DNA of 64,000 bases from Deinococcus sp. KNUC1210 (GCF_022344005.1 NZ_CP092189.1:186001-250000); one strand, 5' to 3'; shown: positions 1 through 8,586, numbered from the stretch's first letter. Translations and numbers: made by a program. The notes: a model not told the origin generated them from the sequence alone.

Positions 1-504
1 ACGCTGCGGCTGGCGCTGCACCGCCTGATCGTGATGAGTGTGCAGCGGGTCAGCAAGATGGTGTGGTCGGAATTCTCCGGTCTGCCTACCGCTCTGGCCG
101 ACCCGAACGATGCCGAACTGGGCATGACGCTCAACAACGCCTCGCGCAGCATGGCGAGTACGGCAGCGAGGGCGCATGTGCTGGCGCAGCCGTGTAGCCT
201 GAGCATCACACCGAACACCACCGAGGGCACCGACGACTACTGCAGCATGGCCCCCAACGGCGTCGAAATGCTGGGCGAGCAGCTTGGCCTGGCCCGCACC
301 ATCGTGGCGCTCGAACTGCTGTTTGCCCATCACGCCCTGAACTGGCGCGGTGAGGCCAGAATTTCGGCGGCGCTCAGACGCGTTCAGAAGCTGCTGGACG
401 GCTGGATTGCCACCCCGCTCCGCATCAACGAATACATCGGGCAGTTCAGTCTCGATCAGGTGGTGCAGGTCGCCGCCGAAGACCCGGAGCGCGGCTGTTC
501 CTGA
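1..504 (+). CDS. Aromatic amino acid lyase (HAL/PAL family), C-terminal part
   Basis: The reading frame is open from the first base, so the gene starts before the window; about 167 residues are visible. The segment has the helical C-terminal pattern of the histidine/phenylalanine ammonia-lyase family: a SGLPTAL stretch, a Met/Asn/Ala-rich helix, then PCSLSITPNTTEGTDDYCSM, which occupies the place of the family's polar loop before the SM(A/G) motif, then a long final helix pair. The MIO-forming Ala-Ser-Gly motif would lie upstream and cannot be checked. Family members eliminate ammonia from His, Phe or Tyr, or act as aminomutases. The substrate cannot be read from this fragment, and classical HutH loop residues are not obvious, so a hutH name is not justified. 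Confidence 0.75.
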   Translation, partial: TLRLALHRLIVMSVQRVSKMVWSEFSGLPTALADPNDAELGMTLNNASRSMASTAARAHVLAQPCSLSITPNTTEGTDDYCSMAPNGVEMLGEQLGLARTIVALELLFAHHALNWRGEARISAALRRVQKLLDGWIATPLRINEYIGQFSLDQVVQVAAEDPERGCS

Positions 505-649
505 CCTGAGGCAGAAGGCGGCTTCACTATCAGCAGGACGGGATATATAAAAGTTGGCATTTCGTATAAGCAACAACAGAATGACATAACACGGTTTCGC
601 TCAAAACCTGACGATTGGCCGACATTTCATGTTTTGATGAAGCGTCGTT

Positions 650-661
650 TATGATCTTGCT
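650..661 (+). promoter_or_regulatory. -10 box of a probable leaderless transcript
   Basis: TATGAT at 650-655 ends six bases before the GTG at 662, and no Shine-Dalgarno sequence precedes that GTG. Transcription would start at or next to the start codon. No convincing -35 hexamer is visible. The 505-649 gap before it is AT-rich and holds no gene. Confidence 0.5.
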
Positions 662-1579
662 GTGACTTCCCGCAACCGTTTTGCCGCGCTGGGGCTGCTG
701 GCTGCCATGGCTCTTCAAGCGTTCTCTTCCTCCAGTGAAGCCGCGACCTACACCGTGCGGGCCGGCGATACCCTGTACCGCATTGCCAGCTCACACGGCA
801 CCGATTCACAGAGTCTGATCACGCTCAATCATCTCCGCAGTTCGACCGTCAATGTCGGCCAGCGCCTGCAACTGCCCGCAGCATCTTCAGTCTCCGCGCC
901 TGCTGCGATCAAGACACCGTCCGTCAAGGCCGCCAGAACCGTCAGGGCAATGCCGCTGCCGCCCGGACTTCCGAAGATTCAGAGTGGCGGCGTGCGCGGA
1001 CCGGTGGCCTGGACGGTGTCACCTGCCGCCACCGTCGCCAGCTTTATCGGCTGGGTACCGACCGTCAACACGGCTGCCTTCGGCAACGCCGTTCCGATCC
1101 GCACCTTCCTGAAGGGACTCAGCTTCGACTTTCAGACCTACAACAACTGCGGCCCGAGTGCGCTGTCGTCGGTCCTGGGCTTCTACAAGGTCCAGATCAG
1201 TCAGGATGCCATCCGCAAAACCACCCGTCAGGGCAACAGCTATATGCAGGTCAGCGCCATTGCTCCCGAACTGGCGCAGTTCGGCCTGAAGACCGTGACC
1301 ATCCGGGGCGGTCAGCTGTCTCAGATCAAACGCATGCTCGCCCTGGGCATCCCGGTGATCGTGTTGCAGTGGTTCGACCGCCCCGGCCATATCGATCACT
1401 TCCGGGTGGTGCGCGGGTACGACGATCAGGCGGGCATCGTGTGGGTCAGCGACAGCATGATCGGTCCGGTCGCCTACCTGCGGTACACCGACTTCGAGGC
1501 GCTGTGGAATACCCAGGGCCGCCAGATGTTCCCGGTCTATCCCGCCAGCTATCAGAGCCAGATTCGCGCTCTGATGTAG
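662..1579 (+). CDS. Secreted LysM-domain protein with C39-like cysteine peptidase domain
   Basis: 305 residues from a GTG start chosen because it follows a TATGAT box by six bases. Residues 1-27 form a signal peptide ending near SSSEAA. A LysM peptidoglycan-binding domain follows (about 29-71; YTVRAGDTLYRIA). After a Pro/Ala linker, a C39-like papain-fold domain occupies about 150-295. Its nucleophile would be the Cys in NNCGPSALSSVL, and the paired His would be in HIDHFRVVRGYD. Such exported C39-like proteins are generally assigned to cell-envelope peptide cleavage or binding; the substrate is not known. The gene is monocistronic and runs towards the convergent regulator at 1622. Confidence 0.85.
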   Translation: MTSRNRFAALGLLAAMALQAFSSSSEAATYTVRAGDTLYRIASSHGTDSQSLITLNHLRSSTVNVGQRLQLPAASSVSAPAAIKTPSVKAARTVRAMPLPPGLPKIQSGGVRGPVAWTVSPAATVASFIGWVPTVNTAAFGNAVPIRTFLKGLSFDFQTYNNCGPSALSSVLGFYKVQISQDAIRKTTRQGNSYMQVSAIAPELAQFGLKTVTIRGGQLSQIKRMLALGIPVIVLQWFDRPGHIDHFRVVRGYDDQAGIVWVSDSMIGPVAYLRYTDFEALWNTQGRQMFPVYPASYQSQIRALM

Positions 1580-1621
1580 GTCTCTGACGCAGGACAGACA
1601 GCCGGTCCGGGCGCGTCCGGG

Positions 1622-3526
1622 TCAGTTCAGACGGCGTTTGAATTCGCTTCTGAATCTGGCCTGCTCCTGAGCAGTGGACGCAAACCGCGCCGATTCCAGG
1701 CGAATTTCGGCCAGCTCAAAATCGTCGGGGTCGAATTTCAGGCCCTGGGTACACAGCAGCACCACCCGCGCATGGTCGCTCCGTTCCTGCGCCTCCTGAA
1801 TCAGCCCGTTCAGGGTCGCCCGCACGCTGCTCAGCATCTCCTCTCGCAGATTGACCACCCATTCGCTGTCGTCCAGACCGGGCAGCAGTTCGCCCCGATA
1901 GGCGGCCACCGCGCCGGGCAGGTTTTCCTGCGCCAGCCGCGTTCGCAGCAGCTGATAATCACTCGACACGCTCACTTTGGGCGAATACTGATAGGTCGGT
2001 GCGTTGTGCGGCCCCTCCTGCACCACCACCGGTCCCACCACCTTGCCGATCTCGGCGATGCATTTGCGGACGTAATTGCCTGCCTCCTTGTCGTCTTTAT
2101 CGGGAAACAGGTCGAGCTGAATTTCGCGGCGGGTGCGGCCCGGATACAGCGCCAGATACAACATCACACCCACGGTGTTCTTGAGGCTGAAATTCAGCGG
2201 CACCCCGTCTTTCAGAGCCATCTGCTGGCCGAGGACCAACAATTCCAGGTGGACTGCTGGCGACAGCAGATCGGCGCTGCCCCCGGCATATTCCGCGCCC
2301 TGTGCCAGCAGCGAGGCCAGCACGGGCGCACTCTGAGGCTCCATCTCGGCAAAGGCAAACAGCTCCGAGAGTTCATCGAAATCGGAGCGCAGATCGAGGG
2401 GGCCGCCGGGCGTGCCAAACCGTAGCACCGCGTTCAGGGCCTCTGGCAACAGTTCGCGCGTCTTCTCGTAATCGCGCATCAGGTACACCGTGTACACCAG
2501 TTGGAGTCCGGCGCGGGCCGACAGCAGCGCGTTGTTCTGAGCAGTCGCTGCCGCCACAATGGCTGAAAACATTCGGTACGCCCCGTGCAGATCGCCGCGC
2601 CGCCGTGCCAGGAGGGCCTCTGTGAGATGCGTGGTCAGCGACGACGTTGGGCGCAGGGCATGCATTCTCAGCATCAGTTTCAGCGCCTGCTGATGTTCGC
2701 CCATTCGCGAATGATAATCAGCGAGCAGACTCAACGACATTTCCAGCATACTCAGATCGCCCGCCTCTTCACTGAGTTCGACCGCTCGCTGAATCTCGTG
2801 CCTGAACGATCCCTGATCGCCCTGAAGCAGATGAAGCTGTGCCATCTGAATTCGTGTTCTGGCGAGCACATATGTATTCCCGTTCTCTTCAGTAATTTTT
2901 TGGACGGTATGTAATGTCTGAGCCGCTTCTCCATACAGCATCAGTTCAAGCTGAATATCTGAGAGTGCTGCCAGAGCCGATACATAAGGAAGTTGATTGG
3001 GCTGTACCTCAAGAACAGGCAATGCGACATCCAGAAATTTCATCGCCTCTCGTGCATGTCCACGAACTGCATGCATTACAGCCAGCGTATGACTTATTCT
3101 CGCAACCATTTCTCTGTCACCAAGAAGCATGTAGCCTATCCTGGCTTCTTCGACGCGCTGCAACCCACTTGAAAGACCCATCAGGTCTTCAGAAACGCCC
3201 AGCCAACGGAGCGCCCGCAATCTCAGTTCTCCGGAAAGGAGTGGCAGGAGCATGTGCAGGTATCGCTGGGCTTCAGCTGTTCTGCCCTGTGCCCGTAGCC
3301 AGTTGCCCCATTCGACCTGGGCTTCCTGCTCGCCGGACAGCATGGCTGTCTCAAGCGGTGTTCTGGCATTCTCCAGTTGTCCCATTCTCAGATAGGAAAT
3401 CCCTAACAGGGCATCGTCCGAGGAGGTACGTGTTTTTGCTGAAGTAAGGGCTGTGATAACCGCCGAGTACTCACCACGTGAGAAATGAGAAATATAGTTT
3501 CCTAGTGCGGTTTCTCGCTTTTTCAC
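1622..3526 (-). CDS. TPR / SARP-like (BTAD) transcriptional regulator
   Basis: 634 residues starting at GTG 3526, preceded by AAGGAA. Residues about 1-420 are helical TPR-like repeats (for example ALLGISYLRMGQLENARTPL). Residues about 428-522 look like an OmpR/SARP-type winged helix: LNFSLKNTVGVMLYLAL, then an LDLFP element and a YVRKCIAEI helix. Residues 523-620 resemble a bacterial transcriptional activation domain (AAYRGELLPGLDDSEW). The order TPR, winged helix, BTAD differs from classical SARPs, which begin with the winged helix. Only 23 bases separate its start from that of the divergent exported-peptide gene at 3550, so one bound regulator could control both. A TPR platform can bind short peptides, hence the signalling proposal in the findings. 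DNA binding is family-level inference. Confidence 0.8.
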   Translation of the reverse strand: MKKRETALGNYISHFSRGEYSAVITALTSAKTRTSSDDALLGISYLRMGQLENARTPLETAMLSGEQEAQVEWGNWLRAQGRTAEAQRYLHMLLPLLSGELRLRALRWLGVSEDLMGLSSGLQRVEEARIGYMLLGDREMVARISHTLAVMHAVRGHAREAMKFLDVALPVLEVQPNQLPYVSALAALSDIQLELMLYGEAAQTLHTVQKITEENGNTYVLARTRIQMAQLHLLQGDQGSFRHEIQRAVELSEEAGDLSMLEMSLSLLADYHSRMGEHQQALKLMLRMHALRPTSSLTTHLTEALLARRRGDLHGAYRMFSAIVAAATAQNNALLSARAGLQLVYTVYLMRDYEKTRELLPEALNAVLRFGTPGGPLDLRSDFDELSELFAFAEMEPQSAPVLASLLAQGAEYAGGSADLLSPAVHLELLVLGQQMALKDGVPLNFSLKNTVGVMLYLALYPGRTRREIQLDLFPDKDDKEAGNYVRKCIAEIGKVVGPVVVQEGPHNAPTYQYSPKVSVSSDYQLLRTRLAQENLPGAVAAYRGELLPGLDDSEWVVNLREEMLSSVRATLNGLIQEAQERSDHARVVLLCTQGLKFDPDDFELAEIRLESARFASTAQEQARFRSEFKRRLN

Positions 3527-3549
3527 ACCCAGTTCCTTAAGCTAATTTC

Positions 3550-3693
3550 ATGAAAAATATCGCACGGAAAACAGTTCTGACCCTCTTGGCTCTCACCGCG
3601 ACCAGCATCGCTCTCGCAGGCGGAGCAAGTGTCGGTGGCCTTGAACGTTCGGTCAACAGCAGCACCACCACTGTCCAGGGAACGGGCAAATGA
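3550..3693 (+). CDS. 47-aa exported small peptide (possible signal pro-peptide)
   Basis: Encodes 47 residues: a basic N-terminus (MKNIARK), a hydrophobic core (TVLTLLALTATSIALA), then a small polar tail of about 24 residues. A signal-peptidase I site is plausible after A-L-A (residue 23). The stop overlaps the next start in ATGA (3690-3693), and that gene in turn overlaps the HD-GYP gene by ATGA. This coupled arrangement is the main evidence that the short gene is real. TAAGCT at 3539-3544, five bases before the ATG, is a candidate leaderless -10 box. It lies divergent to a TPR regulator, as pro-peptide genes lie beside TPR receptors in Firmicutes RRNPP systems. No homologue is recognised and signalling is inference. 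Confidence 0.65.
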   Translation: MKNIARKTVLTLLALTATSIALAGGASVGGLERSVNSSTTTVQGTGK

Positions 3694-3869
3694 CGCTGAC
3701 CGAGCAGACCCATGCGCGGCCCGTCAAGCACTTCACGGAACGCCAGCAGCCCAAGAGCGCCCTCCACAGCATGCAGCAGCCCGACACCGAACTGAAGGCA
3801 CGGATGGACGGTGCCGCGTTCCGGATGCTGGCAAGTGAGCGCGGCTCGCTGCTGTTCGGCCTGGAATGA
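3690..3869 (+). CDS. 59-aa protein of unknown function, coupled to its neighbours
   Basis: A 59-residue cytosolic-looking protein: no signal peptide or membrane segment, rich in Gln, Arg and Met, ending in RGSLLFGLE. Its ATG overlaps the stop of the exported-peptide gene, and its TGA overlaps the ATG of the HD-GYP gene, both as four-base ATGA junctions. That implies translational coupling and a single mRNA. I do not recognise a family. It could be a small adaptor or regulator of either neighbour. Confidence that it is translated rests on the two overlaps. Confidence 0.55.
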   Translation: MTLTEQTHARPVKHFTERQQPKSALHSMQQPDTELKARMDGAAFRMLASERGSLLFGLE

Positions 3870-4534
3870 AATCCGCATTTAGAATCGAACTCTCTAGCAC
3901 GGAGCACCCTCTGGCTCATAGTGTTCTGTCTCCAGACGAGATTCAGGAAGTTGAAATGCTGCTGGGCTGGATGGCCTCACTCGGCCTGTGCGACGACGGA
4001 CATCTGCCACGGGTGATGATGTTGACCCTCGCACTCTGCGAGAGGCTGAATATGCTCGAATCAGCAGTGGAACGCCGCATTGCTCTGCGTGCCGGGCTGC
4101 TTCACGATATCGGGAAAGCCCTGGTTTCACAAGACATTTTGAATAAGGCAGGCCCGCTTTCTCTGGAAGAACGCATCGTGATCGAGCGTCATCCCGAACT
4201 GGGGGCACGTCTGGCTGCCAATCTTCAGGGAATCGAACCTGAAGTGATTCAGGCAATTTTGCACCACCACGAAGCCTACGGCGGCGAAGGCTATCCATAT
4301 GGACTGACCGGGCTTCAGATTCCCCGACTGGCCCGCGTGCTTTCGGTGGCCGACGTATACGACGCCCTGACGAGCGACCGCCCATATCGCAGCGCCTGGA
4401 CACATGAGGAAGCTGTGAAATACCTGAAAGAACATACCGGACGCATTTTCGACCCGGTAGCTGTTTGGGCACTCAGCCTGTTTCATTTTGATCCACGTGA
4501 TGAGGCGCTGGAATTGCTGCACCACCCGAGCTAA
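3866..4534 (+). CDS. HD-GYP domain protein (candidate cyclic-di-GMP phosphodiesterase)
   Basis: 222 residues, almost all one HD-GYP domain. Visible metal-site motifs are HDIGK (residues 80-84), ERHPELG (about 107-113), HHHEAYGGEGYP (133-144) and ADVYDALTSDRPYR (162-174). The GYP triad itself is intact as G-Y-P in GEGYPYGL. The family hydrolyses cyclic di-GMP to pGpG or GMP. There is no receiver or other sensor domain, only about 45 N-terminal residues, so any control must come through expression or a partner. It is the third gene of the ATGA-coupled operon that begins with the 47-aa exported peptide. Confidence 0.85.
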   Translation: MKSAFRIELSSTEHPLAHSVLSPDEIQEVEMLLGWMASLGLCDDGHLPRVMMLTLALCERLNMLESAVERRIALRAGLLHDIGKALVSQDILNKAGPLSLEERIVIERHPELGARLAANLQGIEPEVIQAILHHHEAYGGEGYPYGLTGLQIPRLARVLSVADVYDALTSDRPYRSAWTHEEAVKYLKEHTGRIFDPVAVWALSLFHFDPRDEALELLHHPS

Positions 4535-4642
4535 AAACTGCGCTGACCCGGCAAAGCTGCTCAACAACAGAAACTCAATAAAGGAACTGTCCGCCAACAG
4601 CGGGCCATTTTACGTTTAGCGGGGATAATCCAACAGCAAAAA

Positions 4643-4660
4643 CCCCCACCGAAGTGGGGG
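4643..4660 (-). terminator. Rho-independent terminator of the cold-shock gene
   Basis: Inverted repeat CCCCCAC / GTGGGGG (4643-4649 and 4654-4660) around a four-base loop, followed on the minus strand by a run of T. It lies just after the cold-shock stop codon and may also stop HD-GYP operon transcripts from the other side. Confidence 0.85.
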
Positions 4661-4677
4661 CGTGTATGAAGAGTCGC

Positions 4678-4941
4678 TTACCAGCGGTCGTTACGCTGAG
4701 GGCGGCTGTTGCTGTAGCTGCCTTCGGGGGCGGCCTTGGTCACCACGATCTTGGCGGCCTGGGGGCCTTTGCCATTCTGGCCTTCCTGGATCTCGAACTC
4801 GACCTCGTCGCCTTCATTCAGCTTCTTGAAGCCGCTACCCTGGATGGCGCTGAAGTGCGCGAAGACATCCGGGCTGCCGGGCGTCTCAATGAAACCGAAA
4901 CCTTTTTCCGCGTTGAACCACTTTACTTTACCTGTCGCCAT
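4678..4941 (-). CDS. Cold-shock protein (CspA family)
   Basis: 87 residues from the second of two nearby in-frame ATGs. AGGAG lies nine bases before ATG 4941 but only four before ATG 4950, so [10 protein letters not shown] is preferred. The single OB-fold cold-shock domain has both nucleic-acid motifs: KGFGFI (RNP1) and VFAHFSAI (RNP2). A short basic tail ([11 protein letters not shown]) extends past the usual 67-70 residues. These proteins bind single-stranded RNA/DNA and act as RNA chaperones. A promoter at 5022-5050 predicts a leader of about 70 bases, and a strong terminator follows. Confidence 0.95.
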   Translation of the reverse strand: MATGKVKWFNAEKGFGFIETPGSPDVFAHFSAIQGSGFKKLNEGDEVEFEIQEGQNGKGPQAAKIVVTKAAPEGSYSNSRPQRNDRW

Positions 4942-5021
4942 ATCATCCAACTCCTCATATGCAACTACCAGCGGTGTGGCTAAACCACTACGCGCTCGTC
5001 ACCACTTTCATGGGATGGGAC

Positions 5022-5050
5022 ATTATGGCAAAGTTACGCGCATATTACAA
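5022..5050 (-). promoter_or_regulatory. Promoter of the cold-shock gene
   Basis: On the minus strand, TTGTAA (complement of 5045-5050) and CATAAT (complement of 5022-5027) are separated by exactly 17 bases. This is a good match to a housekeeping promoter, about 75 bases upstream of the cold-shock start. Confidence 0.6.
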
Positions 5051-5126
5051 CCTGTCCAGACGAACGCCGCCTGCCTGCCCTCAGACCGCGCTGACACGGC
5101 AATTCCGGCCATTCGTCTTGAAACGC

Positions 5127-5696
5127 TCAGGCTTCGCGGGCCGTCTTCAGGGCGACGGTCCACCAGTTCAGCTCGTCGAGCATGGCCTGCACGCCCGGCT
5201 GGAGGTGGGCCATATCTTCCAGGGCCGCTCCCTGCTGCCACGCTCCGAAGAAGTCGGCACCCTGGATATGGACGCCAGTCCGGGTGGGTGCCATCTGAAG
5301 CTCGACAGCGATCAGACGAAGCTGCTCGATGGCGCGCGCCGCCCCGACCGAGCCGTAGCCAACGAAGGCGGCAGGCTTCTTGTTCCATTCCGTATAGGCA
5401 TAGTCCAGCGCGTTCTTGAGAACGGCGGTGGGAGCGTGGTTGTACTCGGCGGTCAGGAAGATATAGCCGTCAAACTCCGCGACCTTCTTCTGCCAGCGCA
5501 CTGCCACCTCGTTCTGGGTGGGCGCATAGGCATTCGAGGCGACTTCATCGAAAAACGGCATCGGGAAATCGCGCAGATCGACCAGTTCGTACTCAGCGTC
5601 GGTGCGCTGAGCGACGATCCCCTGGAGCCAGGCAGCGGGCTTGTCGGCGAAACGGGTGGCACGGGTGCTGCTGATGATGATCGCGATCTTTGGCAT
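5127..5696 (-). CDS. NAD(P)H-dependent FMN reductase family protein
   Basis: 189 residues with AGGAG six bases before the ATG. The flavodoxin-like fold is recognisable: IAIIISSTRATRFADKPAAW at the phosphate-binding loop, LRDFPMPFFDE in the middle, and the hallmark TAEYNHAPTAVLKNALDY that contacts the flavin. Family members reduce FMN, quinones or azo compounds with NAD(P)H in the cytosol; the substrate here cannot be told. The gap 5697-5797 holds a small hairpin (GGCTC/GAGCC, 5734-5749) in its probable leader. No operon partner is evident. Confidence 0.88.
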   Translation of the reverse strand: MPKIAIIISSTRATRFADKPAAWLQGIVAQRTDAEYELVDLRDFPMPFFDEVASNAYAPTQNEVAVRWQKKVAEFDGYIFLTAEYNHAPTAVLKNALDYAYTEWNKKPAAFVGYGSVGAARAIEQLRLIAVELQMAPTRTGVHIQGADFFGAWQQGAALEDMAHLQPGVQAMLDELNWWTVALKTAREA

Positions 5697-5797
5697 ATGA
5701 ACTCCTGTAAAGCGAAGCTGAACTTGAGAGATCGAAGGCTCATTCCCGAGCCATTTCCATCAGAATTGTACTGTAAAAATCCAAGCGCTTTATTTAA

Positions 5798-7456
5798 TTA
5801 AGTCTTAAGAATGCTGGCGACAGCTCGGCCTGCCACCCGTCCACTGAAGAGGCAGCCACCCAGAAAGGTGCCTTCCAGGCTGCGGTACCCGTGCAGCCCG
5901 CCGCCGCCGAAGCCTGCCACCTCGCCCGCCGCATACAGCCCTGGCAGTGGCGCACCCGAAACGGTGAGGACGCGGCCCAGCAGATCGGTTTCTAGCCCGC
6001 CCAGCGATTTGCGGGTCAGGATGTTCATTCGCACGGCGATCAGGGGGCCATCAGCACTGTCCAGCAGTGGAGCAGGCTTCGCCACACGCGTCAGGCGGTC
6101 GCCCAGATACGCACGCGCCCCACGCACGGCAGCAAGCTGGGTATCCTTGCCGAAAGGGTTCGCGAGCTGGGCGTCGCGCTCGCGCACCTCGCGCTCGACT
6201 GTCTCCAGACGCAGCAGATCGTTGCCGACGAGCGCATTCATACCGCTCACCAGGTCGGGCAGGGTACGCCGCACCACGAAATCCTCACCCTGCTCCATGA
6301 ACGCCCGCACCGGAGCCTGCACGCCGCGTACCCGTGACAGCACCAGTCCCAGGTCGCGCCCGGTCAGGTCGGGATTCTGCTCGCTGCCCGACAGTGCGAA
6401 TTCGCGCCGGATGATCGCCTCGTTGAGCAGGAACCAGGTGTACGGGTAGCCGTGACGGGTGATATGCGTCAGAGAAGCAAGCGTATCGAAGCCGGGGTAA
6501 TTGGGGAACGGCAGCCGCACGCCGCTGGGATCGAGCCACAGGCTGCTGGGGCCGGGCAACACCCGGATACCGTGGTTCTCCCAGACGGGATTCCAGTTCT
6601 TCAGGCCCTCGGTGTAATGCCACATGCGGTCAGCATTGATGACGCGCCCGCCCGCCTGCTGCGTCACCTCGCGCATGAATCCGTCGACGTGGCGCGGCAC
6701 ACCCGACACCATGAATTCGGGCGCTGGCCCCAGGCGGTCGGCAGGCCAGTGGCGGCGCACCAGCTCGTGATTCCCGCCGATGCCGCCCGACGTGACCACC
6801 ACCGCTTCTGCGCTCAGGTCGAAGTCGCCGCTCACCACCCGCGAGCTTCGCGCGCCTCTCGCCGCTCCGTCGTCTTCCAGGCGCTCTCCGGACACGCCCA
6901 CCACCGTGCCACCCCGCAGCGTCAGGGCCGTGACGCGGTGCCGGAAGCGCAGTTCGATGCGCCCCGCCTGCACATGCTCCTGCACCCGCCGGAGGAACGG
7001 CTCCAGCACGCCCGGCCCGGTGCCCCAGGTGACGTGAAAACGCGGCACGCTGTTGCCAGGGCCACCCGCACCCTGACCGCCGCGCTCGGCCCAGCCCACT
7101 GCGGGAAACCAGCGCATGCCCATGCGGTGCAGCCACGCCCGCTTTTCACCCGCCGCGAATTCCAGATAGGCGGCAGCCCAGCGGCGAGGCCAGTCGTCTT
7201 CCGGTCGGTCGAAGCCCGCGGTATCCCACCAGTCGCTCGCTGCCAGCTCATAGCTGTCACGGATGCCCAGCCTGCGCTGCTCGGGCGAATCGACGAAAAA
7301 CAGGCCGCCGAACGACCAGAACGCCTGTCCACCCAGATTCTGCTGGCCTTCCTGATCGAGCAGAACGACGCGCACACCCGCATCGGCGATTTCGGCGGCG
7401 GCGACCAGCCCGGCCAGCCCCGCCCCTACCACGATGGCTCCGGTTTCAAGTGTCAT
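5798..7456 (-). CDS. FAD-binding dehydrogenase (fumarate reductase/KstD-like flavoprotein)
   Basis: 552 residues from ATG 7456, chosen because TAGTCT (complement of 7464-7469) lies seven bases upstream, a leaderless arrangement; an in-frame start at 7480 would precede the -10 box. The N-terminal dinucleotide fold shows GAGLAGLVAAAEIADAG and an acidic strand end (VVLLDQE). Other family signatures are GGQAFWSFGG, VVVTSGGIGGN and the C-terminal FAD motif GLYAAGEVAGFGGGGLHGYR. This matches the family annotated as FAD-binding dehydrogenase, related to 3-ketosteroid delta-1-dehydrogenases and fumarate reductase flavoproteins. The physiological substrate is unknown. It is cytosolic and monocistronic. 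Confidence 0.88.
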   Translation of the reverse strand: MTLETGAIVVGAGLAGLVAAAEIADAGVRVVLLDQEGQQNLGGQAFWSFGGLFFVDSPEQRRLGIRDSYELAASDWWDTAGFDRPEDDWPRRWAAAYLEFAAGEKRAWLHRMGMRWFPAVGWAERGGQGAGGPGNSVPRFHVTWGTGPGVLEPFLRRVQEHVQAGRIELRFRHRVTALTLRGGTVVGVSGERLEDDGAARGARSSRVVSGDFDLSAEAVVVTSGGIGGNHELVRRHWPADRLGPAPEFMVSGVPRHVDGFMREVTQQAGGRVINADRMWHYTEGLKNWNPVWENHGIRVLPGPSSLWLDPSGVRLPFPNYPGFDTLASLTHITRHGYPYTWFLLNEAIIRREFALSGSEQNPDLTGRDLGLVLSRVRGVQAPVRAFMEQGEDFVVRRTLPDLVSGMNALVGNDLLRLETVEREVRERDAQLANPFGKDTQLAAVRGARAYLGDRLTRVAKPAPLLDSADGPLIAVRMNILTRKSLGGLETDLLGRVLTVSGAPLPGLYAAGEVAGFGGGGLHGYRSLEGTFLGGCLFSGRVAGRAVASILKT

Positions 7457-7536
7457 GGACCGCAGACTAGCGCCGCACACGTGGCCACGAAAAGCGCCTC
7501 TCCTGCCCGCATAAGGGCGCGTTGCCCTTCCCGACC

Positions 7537-8586
7537 TCAGCTCTCGTTCTGGCTCCCGAAGCGTTCGACCACTGCACGCGCCTCGTTCAGCCAGTGGGTG
7601 CGTACTTCGGGCGGGCCGAGCACTTCCACCCTCGGTCCCCAGCCCAGAACCCAGGGCATCAGCTCGCGGGGCAGTCCGCTGGTGTCCATACCGGCCCGCA
7701 CCTTGACTGTAACGCTGCCGTCGCTGCGGCCTATCTCCTCGACGGTCAGATTGGGATAGCCGCCCTCCAGCAGACGGTACACCACCTCCTGCGCGAACCG
7801 CAGCGTCACGGTAAGGACCTCGGTCTGCCCGCCCACCACACCCCAGGCATCGCTGAGATAGCGGCGCGGATCGAAGTCGGGCGGAATGAGGTAGGCGTCG
7901 CTGAGCGGCGTGACATGCTTCATGCGCGACAGCTTGAAGGTGCGAATTTCACCGCGTTTCAGGCGCTCGAAGCCGATGGCGTAGGGAGCCAGATTGGCGC
8001 GCGAAATCTCGACGAAGTACACCGCCAGTTCGCGGCGCTCGCTCTGGCCGTTGGGCGACAGGTAGTCGAAGGCGATGTACTTGCGGTCTACCCAGGCACT
8101 CGTGACGGTTTCCAGCACCCGGTCATCTCTGAGCTGCGGAGCAAAATCCTGCGTGGACCCTCTGACCACCTCGCGGATACTGTCGGGCAGACTCAGCAGC
8201 AGCTTGTCGAGCGCCAGCAGATAATCGCGGTTCTTGGTCGCGGCATGGTGATACAGCAGCCGGGTAGCAGCATGAACGGCCAGCGCCTCGACAGGCCGAA
8301 AGGTGGCGATCTTTCCGGCGATACGGTACCGGTGGCCGGGCAGTTCCTCCAGGCCAACATTCATTGCACGCAGGTCTTCCAGGTCGCGCTGAATGGTGCG
8401 CTGGGGCACGCCGAACATCTCGGCCATCTCCAGGGTGCCGCGCTCCTTGACCCGCAGCCACTCCATCATCTCGAAGAGGCGGCGAACCTTGCGCTGCGTC
8501 TTGGGATCGTCGGGGCCGGGCGTGTTCTCGAAGGTGGCATTCGAGAATCTGCTCTGGGAAGCATTTCGCTGCTCACTGACTGTCAT
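7537..8586 (-). CDS. WYL-domain transcriptional regulator (HTH_11 + WYL)
   Basis: 349 residues. An N-terminal winged helix of the DeoR/HTH_11 type (about 32-85) contains RRLFEMMEWLRVKERGTLEM and VPQRTIQRDLEDL. A WYL domain follows (about 150-235), ending in EIRTFKLSRMKHV, then a C-terminal WCX-like region. WYL proteins sense ligands, often nucleic acids, and regulate stress or defence genes. TAAGCT (complement of 8593-8598) lies six bases before the ATG, so the mRNA is probably leaderless. No defence genes flank it. It precedes the FAD dehydrogenase on the same strand with an 80-base gap, so it may control that gene. Confidence 0.85.
   Translation of the reverse strand: MTVSEQRNASQSRFSNATFENTPGPDDPKTQRKVRRLFEMMEWLRVKERGTLEMAEMFGVPQRTIQRDLEDLRAMNVGLEELPGHRYRIAGKIATFRPVEALAVHAATRLLYHHAATKNRDYLLALDKLLLSLPDSIREVVRGSTQDFAPQLRDDRVLETVTSAWVDRKYIAFDYLSPNGQSERRELAVYFVEISRANLAPYAIGFERLKRGEIRTFKLSRMKHVTPLSDAYLIPPDFDPRRYLSDAWGVVGGQTEVLTVTLRFAQEVVYRLLEGGYPNLTVEEIGRSDGSVTVKVRAGMDTSGLPRELMPWVLGWGPRVEVLGPPEVRTHWLNEARAVVERFGSQNES

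Noticed and set aside
579..600. AATGACATAA resembling half of the Deinococcus radiation/desiccation response motif upstream of the LysM gene
   Set aside because: Only one half of the palindrome matches; the other half (ACAACAG side) does not. A single 10-base half-site can arise by chance.
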